Counted from the first letter of the stretch, positions 51,919 through 60,783 are shown. The stretch is 64,000 bases of DNA from Hyphomicrobiales bacterium (GCA_006844605.1 SPJN01000016.1:1-64000); one strand, 5' to 3'. Numbers and translations: made by a program. The notes: a model not told the origin generated them from the letters alone.

Positions 51919-52466
51919 CCACTTATGAGCATGTGTTGAACATTGTTGATCTAGGTGCCGAAAAAACGGTGCGTCTGTCGCCCGATGAGGGGCAGCGGCA
52001 AGACATCAGTGAGCGGCTGGAACTGGTTGGACTGCCATCCTTTTCCGCCATGATGACGGTCACCCCGCTTAAAAAGAATCGGGTGTTGAAGGTCACTGGA
52101 ACAGTTACCGCAGAGCTGACACAGGAATGTGTCGTCACGCTGGAGCCTTTCGATGCCCGAATCGAAACCACCTTTACAGAGATTCATGACCGGGATGCAG
52201 ACAGTTTGGGCGGCGATGATGATGATGTGGACCCTACAGAAACTTGGGAAGAAGCCGCAGAGGTGCCTGAATTCCTTGATGGTGACACGCTCGATCTAGC
52301 AGATATTGCGGTTCAGCATTTATGTTTGGCGCTTGATCCGTTTCCTCGCAAACCCGGCGCAACGCTGGAGTCCGCCAAAAAGGCGGGCATTAGCGTGAAC
52401 GAGCCTGAGCGGGCGAACCCTTTTGCGGCCTTGCAGGCCCTGAAAGGCGAGGAGGCAGAGGACTAG
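51915..52466 (+). CDS. yceD: YceD/DUF177 family protein (23S rRNA accumulation)
   Basis: The 183-residue protein is a DUF177/YceD family member, implicated in 23S rRNA accumulation and usually encoded before rpmF. It shows the conserved TAELTQECVVTLEPF with a single cysteine, an acidic stretch DGDDD-like (GGDDDDVDPTETWEE) and the conserved DLADIAVQHLCLALDPFPRKPG. ATG 51915 overlaps the preceding stop; the track start at 51879 is internal to that gene. The neighbourhood rpmF-plsX-fabH supports the call. Confidence 0.88.
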   Translation: MTTYEHVLNIVDLGAEKTVRLSPDEGQRQDISERLELVGLPSFSAMMTVTPLKKNRVLKVTGTVTAELTQECVVTLEPFDARIETTFTEIHDRDADSLGGDDDDVDPTETWEEAAEVPEFLDGDTLDLADIAVQHLCLALDPFPRKPGATLESAKKAGISVNEPERANPFAALQALKGEEAED

Positions 52467-52641
52467 CCGCCCCCAGTGATAAGGCGACTGTGAAAGGTGC
52501 GGCAATTGGGTCAAAAGGCCCGCAATATTGCCCCTTGCGGCGCAAGTCGAAATCAGTATGGTGTGCGCTCACTTCCGCGCCACCCGCAATTGCCTGAAAA
52601 TGGCTAAAAACGGTCGCTGGCGACGGATGATCGGATTGACC

Positions 52642-52659
52642 CGTGGGCTTTGCCCCACG
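52642..52659 (+). other. Hairpin in rpmF leader
   Basis: CGTGGG (52642-52647) pairs with CCCACG (52654-52659) around a 6-nt loop, 23 nt before the rpmF ATG. It could be a regulatory stem of the ribosomal protein mRNA or merely chance in GC-rich DNA. Confidence 0.35.
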
Positions 52660-52682
52660 CCTATATAAGATTGGTAGAAGCC

Positions 52683-52868
52683 ATGGCTGTACCGAAGCAC
52701 AAAATTTCCCGCTCCAAGCGGGGCTCACGTCGCGCCCACGACACTCTGGCTGCATCTTCCTATGCTGAATGCGCCAATTGTGGTGAGCTGAAGCGTCCCC
52801 ATCATGTCTGCGCAGCGTGCGGTCATTATGACGGTCGTGAAGTGACGGATGCTGCTGACGCAGTGTAA
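52683..52868 (+). CDS. rpmF: 50S ribosomal protein L32
   Basis: The 61-residue protein starts [20 protein letters not shown], the universal L32 N-terminus. It has a complete zinc ribbon, CX2C-X9-CX2C, at C30, C33, C43 and C46 ([18 protein letters not shown]), so it is the zinc-containing paralog. The track start at 52650 adds residues not found in L32. A strong terminator follows at 52931-52960, so plsX needs its own promoter. Confidence 0.97.
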   Translation: MAVPKHKISRSKRGSRRAHDTLAASSYAECANCGELKRPHHVCAACGHYDGREVTDAADAV

Positions 52869-53195
52869 GGGCTGACCCTTGCCTCACTGCCATGGGCAGA
52901 TGATGCAGATCAGTACCTTGATAGATTAAGAAAGACGGGCAAGTACGCCCGTCTTTTTTTGTGCGCAGCCGGCACCGGCCACTTGCTGACAGGTCTGTAT
53001 TTATCAAGAAAATCAAAGCCCTATTTTGTTATGTTGGGGCGATTTGTTATGCTGGCATTGCTGGTAAGTGAGTCGGCATATCCTATTTTGCGCTGTGGTC
53101 ACGCTATAGACATGGCCGACATGGCAGGGTAGGAAATTTACAAGGGACGGTTCGCGTTGTGTGCGCTGCTGCTCGGTTTTGGTGAGGACAAGATT
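52869..53195 (+). other. rpmF-plsX intergenic region
   Basis: This 327-bp interval holds the rpmF terminator (52931-52960) and then about 230 bp without a credible gene, which must contain the plsX promoter. A TATAGA box lies near 53105 but no good -35 pairs with it. The plsX ribosome-binding site GAGG is at its end. Confidence 0.4.
52931..52960 (+). terminator. Rho-independent terminator of rpmF
   Basis: AAAGACGGGC (52931-52940) and GCCCGTCTTT (52947-52956) form a 10-bp stem with a 6-nt loop followed by a run of T. Canonical and well placed 62 bp after the L32 stop. Confidence 0.92.
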
Positions 53196-54299
53196 ATGGG
53201 GCCTGACAGTCCGGAAATTACTCTGTCAATTGACGGGATGGGTGGTGATGATGCCCCCGCCATCGTCATCGACGGTTTGGCGATTGCGCGCGTGCGTCAT
53301 CCCCATGTCCGCTATGTGGTCCACGGGGACGAGGCGGCAATCGCCCCCCTGTTGGAAAATCACCCTGACCTGACAACCCATGTGCAGATCAGCCATACGG
53401 ATGAAGCGATCTCGATGGATGACAAACCCAGTCAGGCTGTGCGCCGGGGCCGCAAGACATCCATGTGGCGTGCCATTGATTCCATCCGCCAGGGCGATGC
53501 CGTGGCCGCCGTATCGGCAGGCAACACAGGCGCGCTGATGGCAATGTCGAAAATCCAGCTTAAAACATTGGAAGGGATTGACCGCCCCGCCATTGCATCA
53601 TTGTGGCCGACCGAATTGGGGGAGAGTGTGGTGCTTGACCTTGGGGCGAATGTCGAAGCGGATGCAAAGCAGCTGGTTGACTTTGCGGTGATGGGGGCAA
53701 CCTTCTCTCGCATTATGACGGGGCTGAAGGCACCCAAGGTGGGGCTGCTGAATATCGGCACCGAAGAACTGAAGGGCCATGACGAAATCAAGGCCGCCGC
53801 ACAAATGCTGCGCGACCTGCCGTTAAGCATGAATTTCATTGGCTTTGTTGAAGGTGATGGCATTTCCGCCGGTCATGCGGACGTTGTGGTCACGGACGGG
53901 TTTACAGGCAATATCGCCCTTAAAACCGCTGAGGGCACAGCCAAGCTGATCATGGCCTATTTGAAGGCCGCTTTGGGCCGTTCGCTGTTGTCAAAGCTGG
54001 GCGCGCTATTGGCTGCGGGGGCATTCAAAATATTGAAGGCCAAGCTTGATCCGCGGGCCCATAATGGTGGTGTGTTTCTTGGCCTGAATGGTATTGTGGT
54101 CAAAAGCCATGGGGGCACAGATGCGCTGGGCTTTGCCGCTGCGGTTGATGTCGCCGTTGATATGGCCGAAGCGGACTTGATCAACCAGATCATTAAGGAA
54201 GAGCAGGTCGTGGCAACCGTTGGGGAGGGGGAGATGACCGACGGCGGGGCACAATCTGATAGCGGGGCCGCAGACAAGACCGCGCCCGCTGCCCAATAA
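53196..54299 (+). CDS. plsX: Phosphate acyltransferase PlsX
   Basis: PlsX converts acyl-ACP to acyl-phosphate for phospholipid synthesis. Motifs are LSIDGMGGDDAP at the N-terminus, AVSAGNTGALMAMS, LDLGANVEADAKQLVDFAVMG, GLLNIGTEELKGHDEI and FTGNIALKTAEG. The track begins at a TTG (53157), but ATG 53196 has GAGG 8 nt upstream and gives a normal length (367 residues), so I chose it. fabH follows after 32 bp, linking phospholipid and fatty-acid initiation. Confidence 0.95.
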   Translation: MGPDSPEITLSIDGMGGDDAPAIVIDGLAIARVRHPHVRYVVHGDEAAIAPLLENHPDLTTHVQISHTDEAISMDDKPSQAVRRGRKTSMWRAIDSIRQGDAVAAVSAGNTGALMAMSKIQLKTLEGIDRPAIASLWPTELGESVVLDLGANVEADAKQLVDFAVMGATFSRIMTGLKAPKVGLLNIGTEELKGHDEIKAAAQMLRDLPLSMNFIGFVEGDGISAGHADVVVTDGFTGNIALKTAEGTAKLIMAYLKAALGRSLLSKLGALLAAGAFKILKAKLDPRAHNGGVFLGLNGIVVKSHGGTDALGFAAAVDVAVDMAEADLINQIIKEEQVVATVGEGEMTDGGAQSDSGAADKTAPAAQ

Positions 54300-54331
54300 A
54301 TTCATAAAAACCCGAATCGGACCGCTCGCTC

Positions 54332-55327
54332 ATGACCAGTCAAACCCCATCCCGGCGTTACGCGCGCTTCGTCGCGACAGGTGCCTATTTGCCAGAACGC
54401 GTTGTGACCAATGAAGAACTTGGCAAACTGGTCGATACATCAGATGAATGGATCAATGCCCGCACAGGCATTCGCCGCCGTCATATGGCAGCAGATGGTG
54501 AGATGACCTCAGACCTTGCCACTCGTGCAGCCGAACAGGCACTGAACAATGCGGGGCTGGACATTGCGGATATCGATCTGATCATGGTCGCCACCGCGAC
54601 GCCCGATAATACTTTCCCGGCAACAGCCACCAAAGTGCAGGCCAATCTGGGCATGACCCATGGGGCCGCGTTTGATTTGGCGGCTGTATGCTCAGGCTTT
54701 GTTTATGGGCTGCATATGGCTGACGCGTTGATCGGTTCAGGTAAGGCGACCCGCATCTTGCTGATCGGGGCGGAGACATTCTCCCGCATTTTGGATTGGG
54801 AAGATCGCACCACGTGCGTGTTGTTCGGTGATGGGGCCGGGGCCGTTATTCTGGAAGCGAATGACGTTGCCGATGGCGACACGTCCCCTCAGGGGATTTT
54901 GGCGTCCGAGATACGCTCAGACGGCAGGCATTATGATTTGCTATATGTGGATGGCGGCCCATCAGCCACGCAAACCGTTGGGTTATTGCGGATGAAGGGC
55001 AAGGAAGTCTTCAAACACGCGGTTCGTAATTTGGCACAGGTTGGTACGGCAGTGCTGGACCAAACCGGGATGACGGCGCAGGATATTGACATTGTGCTGC
55101 CCCATCAGGCCAATAAGCGGATCATCGACGCCACGGTCGATAAGCTGAAGATCAACCCGGATAATGTGATGTTGACCGTGCAAGATCACGGCAACACCTC
55201 TGCGGCCTCTGTCCCGCTGGCCCTGCACAGGGCGGTTGAGGAAGGCAAGGTTAAGTCCGGCGACATTGCCCTGTTTGAGGCAATGGGCGGCGGCTTCACA
55301 TGGGGGGCGGTTCTGGCCCGCTGGTAG
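54332..55327 (+). CDS. fabH: Beta-ketoacyl-ACP synthase III (FabH)
   Basis: FabH starts fatty-acid synthesis by condensing acetyl-CoA with malonyl-ACP. The triad is present: the cysteine in [14 protein letters not shown], the histidine in [15 protein letters not shown] and the asparagine in [14 protein letters not shown]. The 331-residue length is usual. It is in the plsX-fabH-ihfA-merR order kept in many alphaproteobacteria. Confidence 0.97.
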   Translation: MTSQTPSRRYARFVATGAYLPERVVTNEELGKLVDTSDEWINARTGIRRRHMAADGEMTSDLATRAAEQALNNAGLDIADIDLIMVATATPDNTFPATATKVQANLGMTHGAAFDLAAVCSGFVYGLHMADALIGSGKATRILLIGAETFSRILDWEDRTTCVLFGDGAGAVILEANDVADGDTSPQGILASEIRSDGRHYDLLYVDGGPSATQTVGLLRMKGKEVFKHAVRNLAQVGTAVLDQTGMTAQDIDIVLPHQANKRIIDATVDKLKINPDNVMLTVQDHGNTSAASVPLALHRAVEEGKVKSGDIALFEAMGGGFTWGAVLARW

Positions 55328-55530
55328 CGTGTGGATCGTTCAACCCGGGGGCATATGCGGGTCATATGAATAAAGTCGTGCAAGGCTTTGATATTGACCG
55401 CTTTTCTCAATAGGACTACCATTTTCAACCAGTGATGGCTTTTTCGCAGCGCCGGGGGTGCGCGCCGCATCTTGGCCATTGTGAAAAGATAACGTGTTTG
55501 GAATTGGCAGGGATAAAGGGAAACAGGCTG

Positions 55531-55875
55531 ATGAGTGATACACTGACACGCGCTGACCTGGCTGAATCAGTCTATGAGGCTGTGGGGCTTTCTCGCAGCG
55601 AATCGGCGGCATTGGTAGAAACCGTGCTGGAAGAAATGTCCGCTGCGCTGGTGCGCGGTGAAAGTGTGAAGATCTCTTCATTCGGAACATTTCTGGTGCG
55701 CGCCAAAAATGGCCGCATGGGCCGCAATCCCAAAACCGGTGAAGAAGTACCGATTGACCCGCGCCGCGTTCTGAGCTTCCGTCCCTCACACGTGTTGAAG
55801 GAACGGGTGGACGAAGGGTTGCATGGCGGGGCTGCTGCATCACCCGATACGCCATCAACCGCCGCGCAGGATTAA
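55531..55875 (+). CDS. ihfA: Integration host factor alpha subunit
   Basis: IhfA with IhfB bends DNA. The 114-residue protein has the HU/IHF fold: [52 protein letters not shown] with the intercalating proline, and [12 protein letters not shown] 15-residue tail extends beyond E. coli IhfA. ATG 55531 is preferred over the track start 55432, which adds 33 unrelated residues. IHF is a usual co-activator with NtrC at sigma-54 promoters. Confidence 0.95.
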   Translation: MSDTLTRADLAESVYEAVGLSRSESAALVETVLEEMSAALVRGESVKISSFGTFLVRAKNGRMGRNPKTGEEVPIDPRRVLSFRPSHVLKERVDEGLHGGAAASPDTPSTAAQD

Positions 55876-55886
55876 GCTGACAGTTT

Positions 55887-56327
55887 ATGCCCGCCTCCAG
55901 CGCCCCCGCAACAGATAAGGCCAATGACGCCTTTCGCACCATTTCCGAAGTATCGGAATTGCTTGATGTGCCGTCGCATGTGTTGCGATTCTGGGAAACC
56001 AAGTTTCATCAGGTGAAGCCGATGAAGCGGGGCGGGGGGCGTCGCTATTATCGTCCGGGCGATGTTGATTTGATTGCCGGCATTAAAACCCTGTTGCAGG
56101 ATGAAGGGCTAACCGTCAAAGGCGTCCAGAAGGTTCTGAAGGATCAGGGTGTGGCCCATGTCGTGTCATGGGGACAACGCCGCCGCGATGACGAGGTGGC
56201 AGAAAAGCCTGCCCCTGCCGCCAAACGCCGGACGCCAGAATTGGGCAAGGCAGAACGCAAAACCCTGAAATCAGCCTTGGATGAATTGCAAAAGGCCAAG
56301 GCCGCGATTGCGCGGATACGTAGTTAA
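55887..56327 (+). CDS. MerR family transcriptional regulator
   Basis: The 146-residue protein has a MerR-type winged HTH at about 10-80 ([51 protein letters not shown], quoted in part: [15 protein letters not shown]) and a short C-terminal helix that would dimerise. No effector cysteines are present. The gene lies 11 bp after ihfA and before tRNA-Pro; this order is common in alphaproteobacteria, but the targets are not known. Confidence 0.92.
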   Translation: MPASSAPATDKANDAFRTISEVSELLDVPSHVLRFWETKFHQVKPMKRGGGRRYYRPGDVDLIAGIKTLLQDEGLTVKGVQKVLKDQGVAHVVSWGQRRRDDEVAEKPAPAAKRRTPELGKAERKTLKSALDELQKAKAAIARIRS

Positions 56328-56480
56328 CGCGTCTGCGCAACACGGCTGATTTGGCCGCGGCGGGACAAGATTGCCGCAATCTGCATAAACCTTTTGCAAG
56401 CCTGAATCTTTAGTGCTATCCCCACACTCCCTACAGCGAATATGCTGTTGCCGCTTCCCCTAGGGGGGCTGCAAAAGTGT

Positions 56481-56557
56481 CGGGCAGTAGCGCAGTCTGG
56501 TAGCGCACTATACTGGGGGTGTAGGGGTCGTCGGTTCAAATCCGGCCTGCCCGACCA
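56481..56557 (+). tRNA. tRNA-Pro(GGG)
   Basis: The 77-nt sequence folds as a full cloverleaf: acceptor CGGGCAG/CTGCCCG, D-stem GCGC/GCGC, anticodon stem CTATA/TGTAG with loop CTGGGGG and anticodon GGG, T-arm GTCGG-TTCAAAT-CCGGC, and an encoded 3' ACCA. It reads CCC and CCU codons. A short T-run follows the CCA. Found by eye, not by a covariance model. Confidence 0.95.
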
Positions 56558-57089
56558 TTTTTCCTACGATCCACTTTGTTTATTGATGGCCGGTTCGCTT
56601 TGCGATCCATAAAGTGTGTCTTGCGGGCCCATGTGCCCCTGTTTCATGACCCTAAACGGTATTGCGCAATAAGCAGGCACAGAATCATTTGCTGCTTTTG
56701 TGGGCATATTTCATGACGTTTGTTTGCCTGACGGGCGCAAAGTAGGGCTGTTCAAGCCCCGAATGCAAGAAATGTTGCAGTGCGACAAAAATGTGAAAAA
56801 TTTGAAAAAATCTTTATAAAACAACAAGTTTAATTGGTTAACGTAGGGTAAAATGCTGCTTTGCACAAAAGTGTCACTTGTCCTTTATGAGGGTCTTCCT
56901 ATATCAATGCTGCAACGCAACAAGGCGTGACCCGGTCATGAACCGCAAGTCATGTTTTGGTGAGCTTCGTTCCAGGTTTGGGGTGGAGCGAGGCGCTAGC
57001 CGGTTCTGATCCTGTTTGGGGAAACAGAATCAACATTGTTAAACCGCGATGGACGATGTTCGGTCGCACCCAGTTATGAGGACATGAAA
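56558..57089 (+). other. tRNA-Pro to phasin intergenic region
   Basis: This 532-bp interval is clearly more AT-rich in its middle (about 56760-56850) than its surroundings and has no credible ORF. It should contain the promoter of the phasin-like gene; a weak pair TTGCAC (56861-56866), 17-bp spacer, TTTATG (56884-56889) is the best I see. Its end forms a stem-loop (57008-57031) in the mRNA leader. No second copy of the tRNA 3' end or integrase is present, so there is no sign of an integrated element. Confidence 0.4.
57008..57031 (+). other. Stem-loop in phasin leader
   Basis: CTGTTT (57012-57017) and AAACAG (57022-57027) close a GGGG loop, and GAT/ATC extends the stem past one C-A mismatch. 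It lies about 60 nt upstream of the start and may act in mRNA stability or RNA regulation. Confidence 0.4.
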
Positions 57090-57740
57090 ATGGCTGAGAC
57101 AAAGACAGAAACCGCCGCCAAAAAGCCGGCTGCGAAGAAAACCGCCAAAAAGACAGCTGCTAAAAAGCCTGCTGCCAAGAAAACTGCCGCTAAAAAGCCT
57201 GCTGCCAAAAAGACAGCTGCTAAAAAGCCTGCTGCCAAGAAGGTAGAAGCCAAAGTGGTAGAAGAAAACATCACCCTGCGCGCCCGCGTTGAAGAACTGC
57301 GTGCCCAGGCTGAAGAGCGTCTTTCAGACGTTCGCGAAAATGTTGAAGACGTGGTTGCTGAGGTCCGTGAAATTTCGCTGGACAATTTCCGCGCTCTTGA
57401 TCGCGAAACACTGAAGGGTTACGCCGACGAAGCACAGGCTGCCTTCAAGGCCGCTGGTGAAGCTGCCGTTACAGGCATCCGTGAAATCAACGGCGAAGTG
57501 TTGAGCATCGTTGAAGGCAACGTCAATGCCGGTTTTGCAAATGCCCGCGCATTGCTTGCTGCTGAGAGCCTCGAAGCCGCTGTTGAAATTCAACGCGAAT
57601 TCGTTCGTTCACAGATCGAAACCTATGTTGAGCAGGCCAAGAAGGTCGCTGAGCTGAGCGTTTCTAAGAGCGAAGCTGTTGCACAGCCCGTCTCAAGCAA
57701 CGCCAAAGCCGCTTGGACAAAGTTCAAACAGGCTGCATAA
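57090..57740 (+). CDS. Phasin family protein with N-terminal histone H1-like AAKKP repeats
   Basis: The 216-residue protein has two parts. Residues about 9-55 are Lys/Ala/Pro/Thr repeats (AAKKPAAKKTAAKKPAAKKT) like histone H1 tails. Residues about 60-216 are amphipathic helices with the Phasin_2 pattern (AQAAFKAAGEAAVTGIREINGEVLSI and LEAAVEIQREFVRSQIETYVEQAKKVAEL). Phasins coat PHA granules; Lys-rich tails in PhaF of Pseudomonas bind DNA. ATG 57090 lies 6 nt after GAGGAC; earlier starts are unlikely. No PHA synthase is in the window. The gene is monocistronic with its own terminator. Confidence 0.82.
   Translation: MAETKTETAAKKPAAKKTAKKTAAKKPAAKKTAAKKPAAKKTAAKKPAAKKVEAKVVEENITLRARVEELRAQAEERLSDVRENVEDVVAEVREISLDNFRALDRETLKGYADEAQAAFKAAGEAAVTGIREINGEVLSIVEGNVNAGFANARALLAAESLEAAVEIQREFVRSQIETYVEQAKKVAELSVSKSEAVAQPVSSNAKAAWTKFKQAA
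57159..57242 (+). repeat. 30-bp tandem repeat within the phasin-like gene
   Basis: Units starting GCTAAAAAGCCTGCTGCCAA begin at 57159, 57189 and 57219 (the last partial). They encode AKKPAAKKTA in frame and are nearly identical, so the tail has grown by in-frame duplication. Confidence 0.85.
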
Positions 57741-57765
57741 GCTTTACTGCTTAATAGAATTGGAA

Positions 57766-57806
57766 ACGGCTCGCGTCACTTGGCGCGGGCCGTTTTCGGT
57801 TTTTTG
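57766..57806 (+). terminator. Rho-independent terminator of the phasin-like gene
   Basis: ACGGCTCGCG (57766-57775) pairs with CGCGGGCCGT (57784-57793), with one G-T pair and an 8-nt loop, then TTTCGGTTTTTTGC. Placed 26 bp after the phasin stop. Confidence 0.9.
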
Positions 57807-57864
57807 CTGTATGATGACAGCATAGCTATTCATGATCGTTGATTTTATCGGGTAGGAGAGAGAC

Positions 57865-58659
57865 ATGACCACAGGAACAGCATTGATCACAGGCGCATCA
57901 AGCGGCATCGGCGCGTCCCTTGCGAAACAGTTTGCGGCCAAGACACATGATCTGGTGCTGGTTGCCCGTAGTGGTGATGTGATGGAAGATTTGGCCCGTG
58001 ACCTGCGTGCAGAATTCAAGGTCGATGTGCTTGTCATTCCGTGTGATCTGACCGCCCCTGACGCGGTTGATCAGATCAAAGCTGCACTCAGCGCTGCGAA
58101 TGTCACTGTTGACTATCTGGTGAACAATGCCGGTGTCGCGAATTTCGGGCAATTTGTGGAACGGTCAACTGATGATCTGCACATGTTGGTGAAATTGAAC
58201 GTCGATGCCTTGTTCCGGCTGACCAGTGCTTTCCTTCCCGATTTTGCCGCCAACAAGCGTGGCGGTATTTTGAACGTGGCGTCTGTTGCCGGCTTGGTGC
58301 CGACCCCCGGTTATGCGGTTTATGGCGCCACCAAGGCGTTCGTTGTCAGCCTGACAGAAAGCCTTGCCGAAGAAATGCGCCCGCATAATGTGAATGTCGT
58401 TGCGTTGTGCCCCGGTTTGGTGGACACCCCGCTGGTTGATAAAGTGGCCGTGCAGTCAGAAGCCGCACAGGACGTGCCGCGTCAATTGCTGCTGGATGCT
58501 GACAAGGTCGCCAAGCAGGGCTATCAGGCATTGATGAAGGGCGAGGTTATTTCCGTCGCCGGTGTCAGCTATCAGGCATTTACCAGCTGGGTGCGTGCAA
58601 TGCCCCGTTCAGTTAGCCGCCGGGCGACCGGCCTGATGAACCAGATCGTCAAGTTCTAG
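57865..58659 (+). CDS. Short-chain dehydrogenase/reductase (SDR)
   Basis: The 264-residue classical SDR has the cofactor motif ITGASSGIGASLAKQF at about 9-24, the NNAG motif in VDYLVNNAGVANFG, catalytic serine in LNVASVAGLVPTPGYAVYGATKAF with YxxxK (YGATK), and the PG motif ALCPGLVDTPL. The C-terminal 40 residues (QAFTSWVRAMPRSVSRRATGLMNQIV) resemble SDRs assigned to lipid or ketoacyl substrates. Substrate cannot be named. It lies between the phasin-like gene and DUF2842. Confidence 0.9.
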   Translation: MTTGTALITGASSGIGASLAKQFAAKTHDLVLVARSGDVMEDLARDLRAEFKVDVLVIPCDLTAPDAVDQIKAALSAANVTVDYLVNNAGVANFGQFVERSTDDLHMLVKLNVDALFRLTSAFLPDFAANKRGGILNVASVAGLVPTPGYAVYGATKAFVVSLTESLAEEMRPHNVNVVALCPGLVDTPLVDKVAVQSEAAQDVPRQLLLDADKVAKQGYQALMKGEVISVAGVSYQAFTSWVRAMPRSVSRRATGLMNQIVKF

Positions 58660-58675
58660 GCGGGAGCTGATAAAA

Positions 58676-58909
58676 ATGGGCCCGCGATTAAGAAAGCTGA
58701 TTGGCGCTATTACCTTTTTGTTCGGACTGACCATTTATGCCTTTGTGGCAGCGGGGTTGGGCAATGCGTTGTTGCCCCCTGATACGGTCGGCTGGGCAGT
58801 GGTCTATTTCATTATCGCGGGCGTGGCGTGGGTGCCGTTATTTGTGCCCTTGGTGCGGTGGATGGAATATGGTTCCTTTCGCAAGCCCGGCGCAGGCACC
58901 GCCGACTGA
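58676..58909 (+). CDS. DUF2842 domain small membrane protein
   Basis: The 77-residue protein has two membrane segments (about 7-30 and 39-62, ending WVPLFVPLVRWMEY) and fits the short alphaproteobacterial family DUF2842. It lies 16 bp after the SDR gene and just before ctaA. Genes of this family often sit beside cytochrome oxidase assembly genes, so an assembly role is possible but unproved. Confidence 0.78.
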   Translation: MGPRLRKLIGAITFLFGLTIYAFVAAGLGNALLPPDTVGWAVVYFIIAGVAWVPLFVPLVRWMEYGSFRKPGAGTAD

Positions 58910-58978
58910 TTTGTTGCCGCGAATTCTGCGGCAAACGGCACCTTGCCTCAGCGTTTCTGGCGCGCCACTGTGCGCCCC

Positions 58979-60019
58979 ATGACTGAAACGACAAATTTTA
59001 CATTGCCGCAAAAGCCGATCAAATATGACCGCGCCATTGGTGTGTGGTTGCTGACGGTTGCTGTTTTTATTGCCCTGATTGTATTGGTTGGGGGGCTGAC
59101 GCGCCTGACTGATTCCGGCCTGTCCATTACAGAATGGAAGCCGGTGACAGGGGCGCTGCCACCGTTGAGCCATGAGGCATGGCTCGAAGAATTTGAGAAA
59201 TACAAACAGATCCCCGAATATAGTCAGGTCAATCAGGGCATGACCCTGTCTGAGTTTGAGTGGATTTACTGGTGGGAGTGGAGCCACCGTCTGCTTGCCC
59301 GCATGGTCGGCTTTATCTTTTTGATTCCGATGCTGTGGTTCATCGCCAAGGGCCGGATCACACGGGCAGAGGCGCCGCGCTTCGTCACCCTGTTCATTTT
59401 GGGTGGGGCGCAAGGGGCGCTGGGCTGGTTCATGGTTGCGTCGGGCCTGACCGATCGCGTTGACGTTTCGCAATATCGCTTGGCAGCCCATCTATCTGTG
59501 GCGGTGCTGTTGTTCGGCATGATTTTCTGGACCGCATTGCGTTACATGACCAAGGATCGGGAGGTTGGACCCCCGGATGTTGCGGTGCCTGCACGTTTAT
59601 TTGTCGGGCTGGTCTTTTTGCAGATCGTGTCCGGTGCCTTTGTGGCGGGCATTCATGCGGGGCACATCTATAATACATGGCCGCTGATGGATGGTGCGTT
59701 CATCCCCGACGGGCTTTACGGATCAGACTTGGCCAGTTTTGAAGATCATCTAACGGTGCAGTTCAATCACCGCATGTTGGCCTATACCGTCTTTGCGGGC
59801 GGTATTGGATTGTGGCTGGGGGCGCGGACCCAAAACTTAACACCCACCATGACGCGCGCGCTGCATCTATTGCTGGGCATGTTGTGTCTGCAAGTCGTGT
59901 TGGGCATTGCCACCTTGTTGACCGTCGTGCCAATCGGCTTGGCAGCAGCCCATCAAATGGGCGCGATTGTGTTATTCGCCGCGGCGATCAACTTCGCATT
60001 TCGCCTGAACCCTAGATGA
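58979..60019 (+). CDS. ctaA: Haem A synthase (COX15/CtaA type)
   Basis: CtaA oxidises haem O to haem A for aa3-type cytochrome oxidase. The 346-residue protein has eight hydrophobic segments and the COX15 motifs VGGLTRLTDSGLSITEWKPVTG, WEWSHRLLARMVGF with a haem-ligand His, QYRLAAHLSVA and NHRMLAYTVF and a final LAAAHQMGAI. The track start at TTG 58943 is less likely than ATG 58979. Its stop overlaps the DUF3445 gene (ATGA). Confidence 0.95.
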   Translation: MTETTNFTLPQKPIKYDRAIGVWLLTVAVFIALIVLVGGLTRLTDSGLSITEWKPVTGALPPLSHEAWLEEFEKYKQIPEYSQVNQGMTLSEFEWIYWWEWSHRLLARMVGFIFLIPMLWFIAKGRITRAEAPRFVTLFILGGAQGALGWFMVASGLTDRVDVSQYRLAAHLSVAVLLFGMIFWTALRYMTKDREVGPPDVAVPARLFVGLVFLQIVSGAFVAGIHAGHIYNTWPLMDGAFIPDGLYGSDLASFEDHLTVQFNHRMLAYTVFAGGIGLWLGARTQNLTPTMTRALHLLLGMLCLQVVLGIATLLTVVPIGLAAAHQMGAIVLFAAAINFAFRLNPR

Positions 60020-60783
60020 GCATACAGGATGCAATCGCCCACCTGATTGCCAACCGTCATAATAGGGCGGGGGTCACACCCCTTGGCGATCAGCCCTTGT
60101 TGTTGCGTGATGCAGCATATGACGTAGAAACCAAACTGAAGGCAGAATTGCTGGCGCAACATGGCGACGAAGTGCTTGCGATTGCGTCCGGGCAGCAGCC
60201 TGCGTTTCAGGCGCTGGCCGACCAGTTTGGCGCGGTTGACTTCACCAGCCTGTGTTTGGATGTGCAGGAAGATTTGCTGCTGCTTGCCCCGGACGGGGGC
60301 GGGATGCGCCTGATCGGCGGGGGGCTGTTCTTTCCGTCAAAATGGGCCTTGTCAGACAAAATCGGCAAGATGCTTGGTTTGGTGCATGGGCCTGTGCCCG
60401 GCTATGACGACAATCTTGCCCTCACCGTCAATCGGCTGCTGACACGCCTGCCTGCGGGGCAGACACTGCTGCGCCATAACTGGACGCTGCACGATGATGG
60501 GGCGCTGTTTCAGCACCCTCGTTTAGCGCAAAACAGTGCGCTTGCGCCATCACCTGATCAGATGTGGTTCAGGATGGAACGGCAAACCCTGTCGCGCGTT
60601 GACGGCGCGGAAACGATCCTGTTCACGATCAAAACAGTGCAGGCCCGTTTGCCGGACGCAATTGGCGACACCCCTGCGCTGGCAGATTTCCTGCGGGATG
60701 AAATCGCGGCGATGGATGACCGGACGCTTGCCTATAAAAGCCTGATCAATAAACGCGCTGCGTTGTTATCCTATTTGGGGTGA
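60016..60783 (+). CDS. DUF3445 family protein (haem-dependent oxidative N-demethylase-like)
   Basis: The 255-residue protein fits DUF3445: GGGLFFPSKWALSDKIGKMLGLVHGPVPGYDDNL, then LLRHNWTLHDDG and the conserved RMERQTLSRV with FTIKTVQARL. Characterised relatives are haem enzymes acting on methylated amines such as dimethylamine. It is translationally coupled to ctaA, which suggests a haem link. Partner reductase subunits (dmmB/C-like) are not in the window, so the substrate is open. Its 3' end overlaps the convergent CoA-binding gene by 13 bp. Confidence 0.8.
   Translation: MSIQDAIAHLIANRHNRAGVTPLGDQPLLLRDAAYDVETKLKAELLAQHGDEVLAIASGQQPAFQALADQFGAVDFTSLCLDVQEDLLLLAPDGGGMRLIGGGLFFPSKWALSDKIGKMLGLVHGPVPGYDDNLALTVNRLLTRLPAGQTLLRHNWTLHDDGALFQHPRLAQNSALAPSPDQMWFRMERQTLSRVDGAETILFTIKTVQARLPDAIGDTPALADFLRDEIAAMDDRTLAYKSLINKRAALLSYLG

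Noticed and set aside
52650-52868. Longer rpmF start at 52650
   Set aside because: It adds residues not seen in any L32; MAVPKHK at 52683 is the universal start.
53157-53195. TTG/GTG start of plsX at 53157-53160
   Set aside because: ATG 53196 has a well-spaced GAGG and gives the normal PlsX N-terminus.
56481-57089. tRNA-Pro as integration site of a mobile element
   Set aside because: No integrase gene and no repeated tRNA 3' end are found downstream; the following gene is a chromosomal-type phasin.
57159-57242. Short regular repeats considered as a CRISPR array
   Set aside because: The units are contiguous without spacers and code in frame for AKKPAAKKTA; no cas gene is near. The same reasoning applies to repeats in dusB and trkH.
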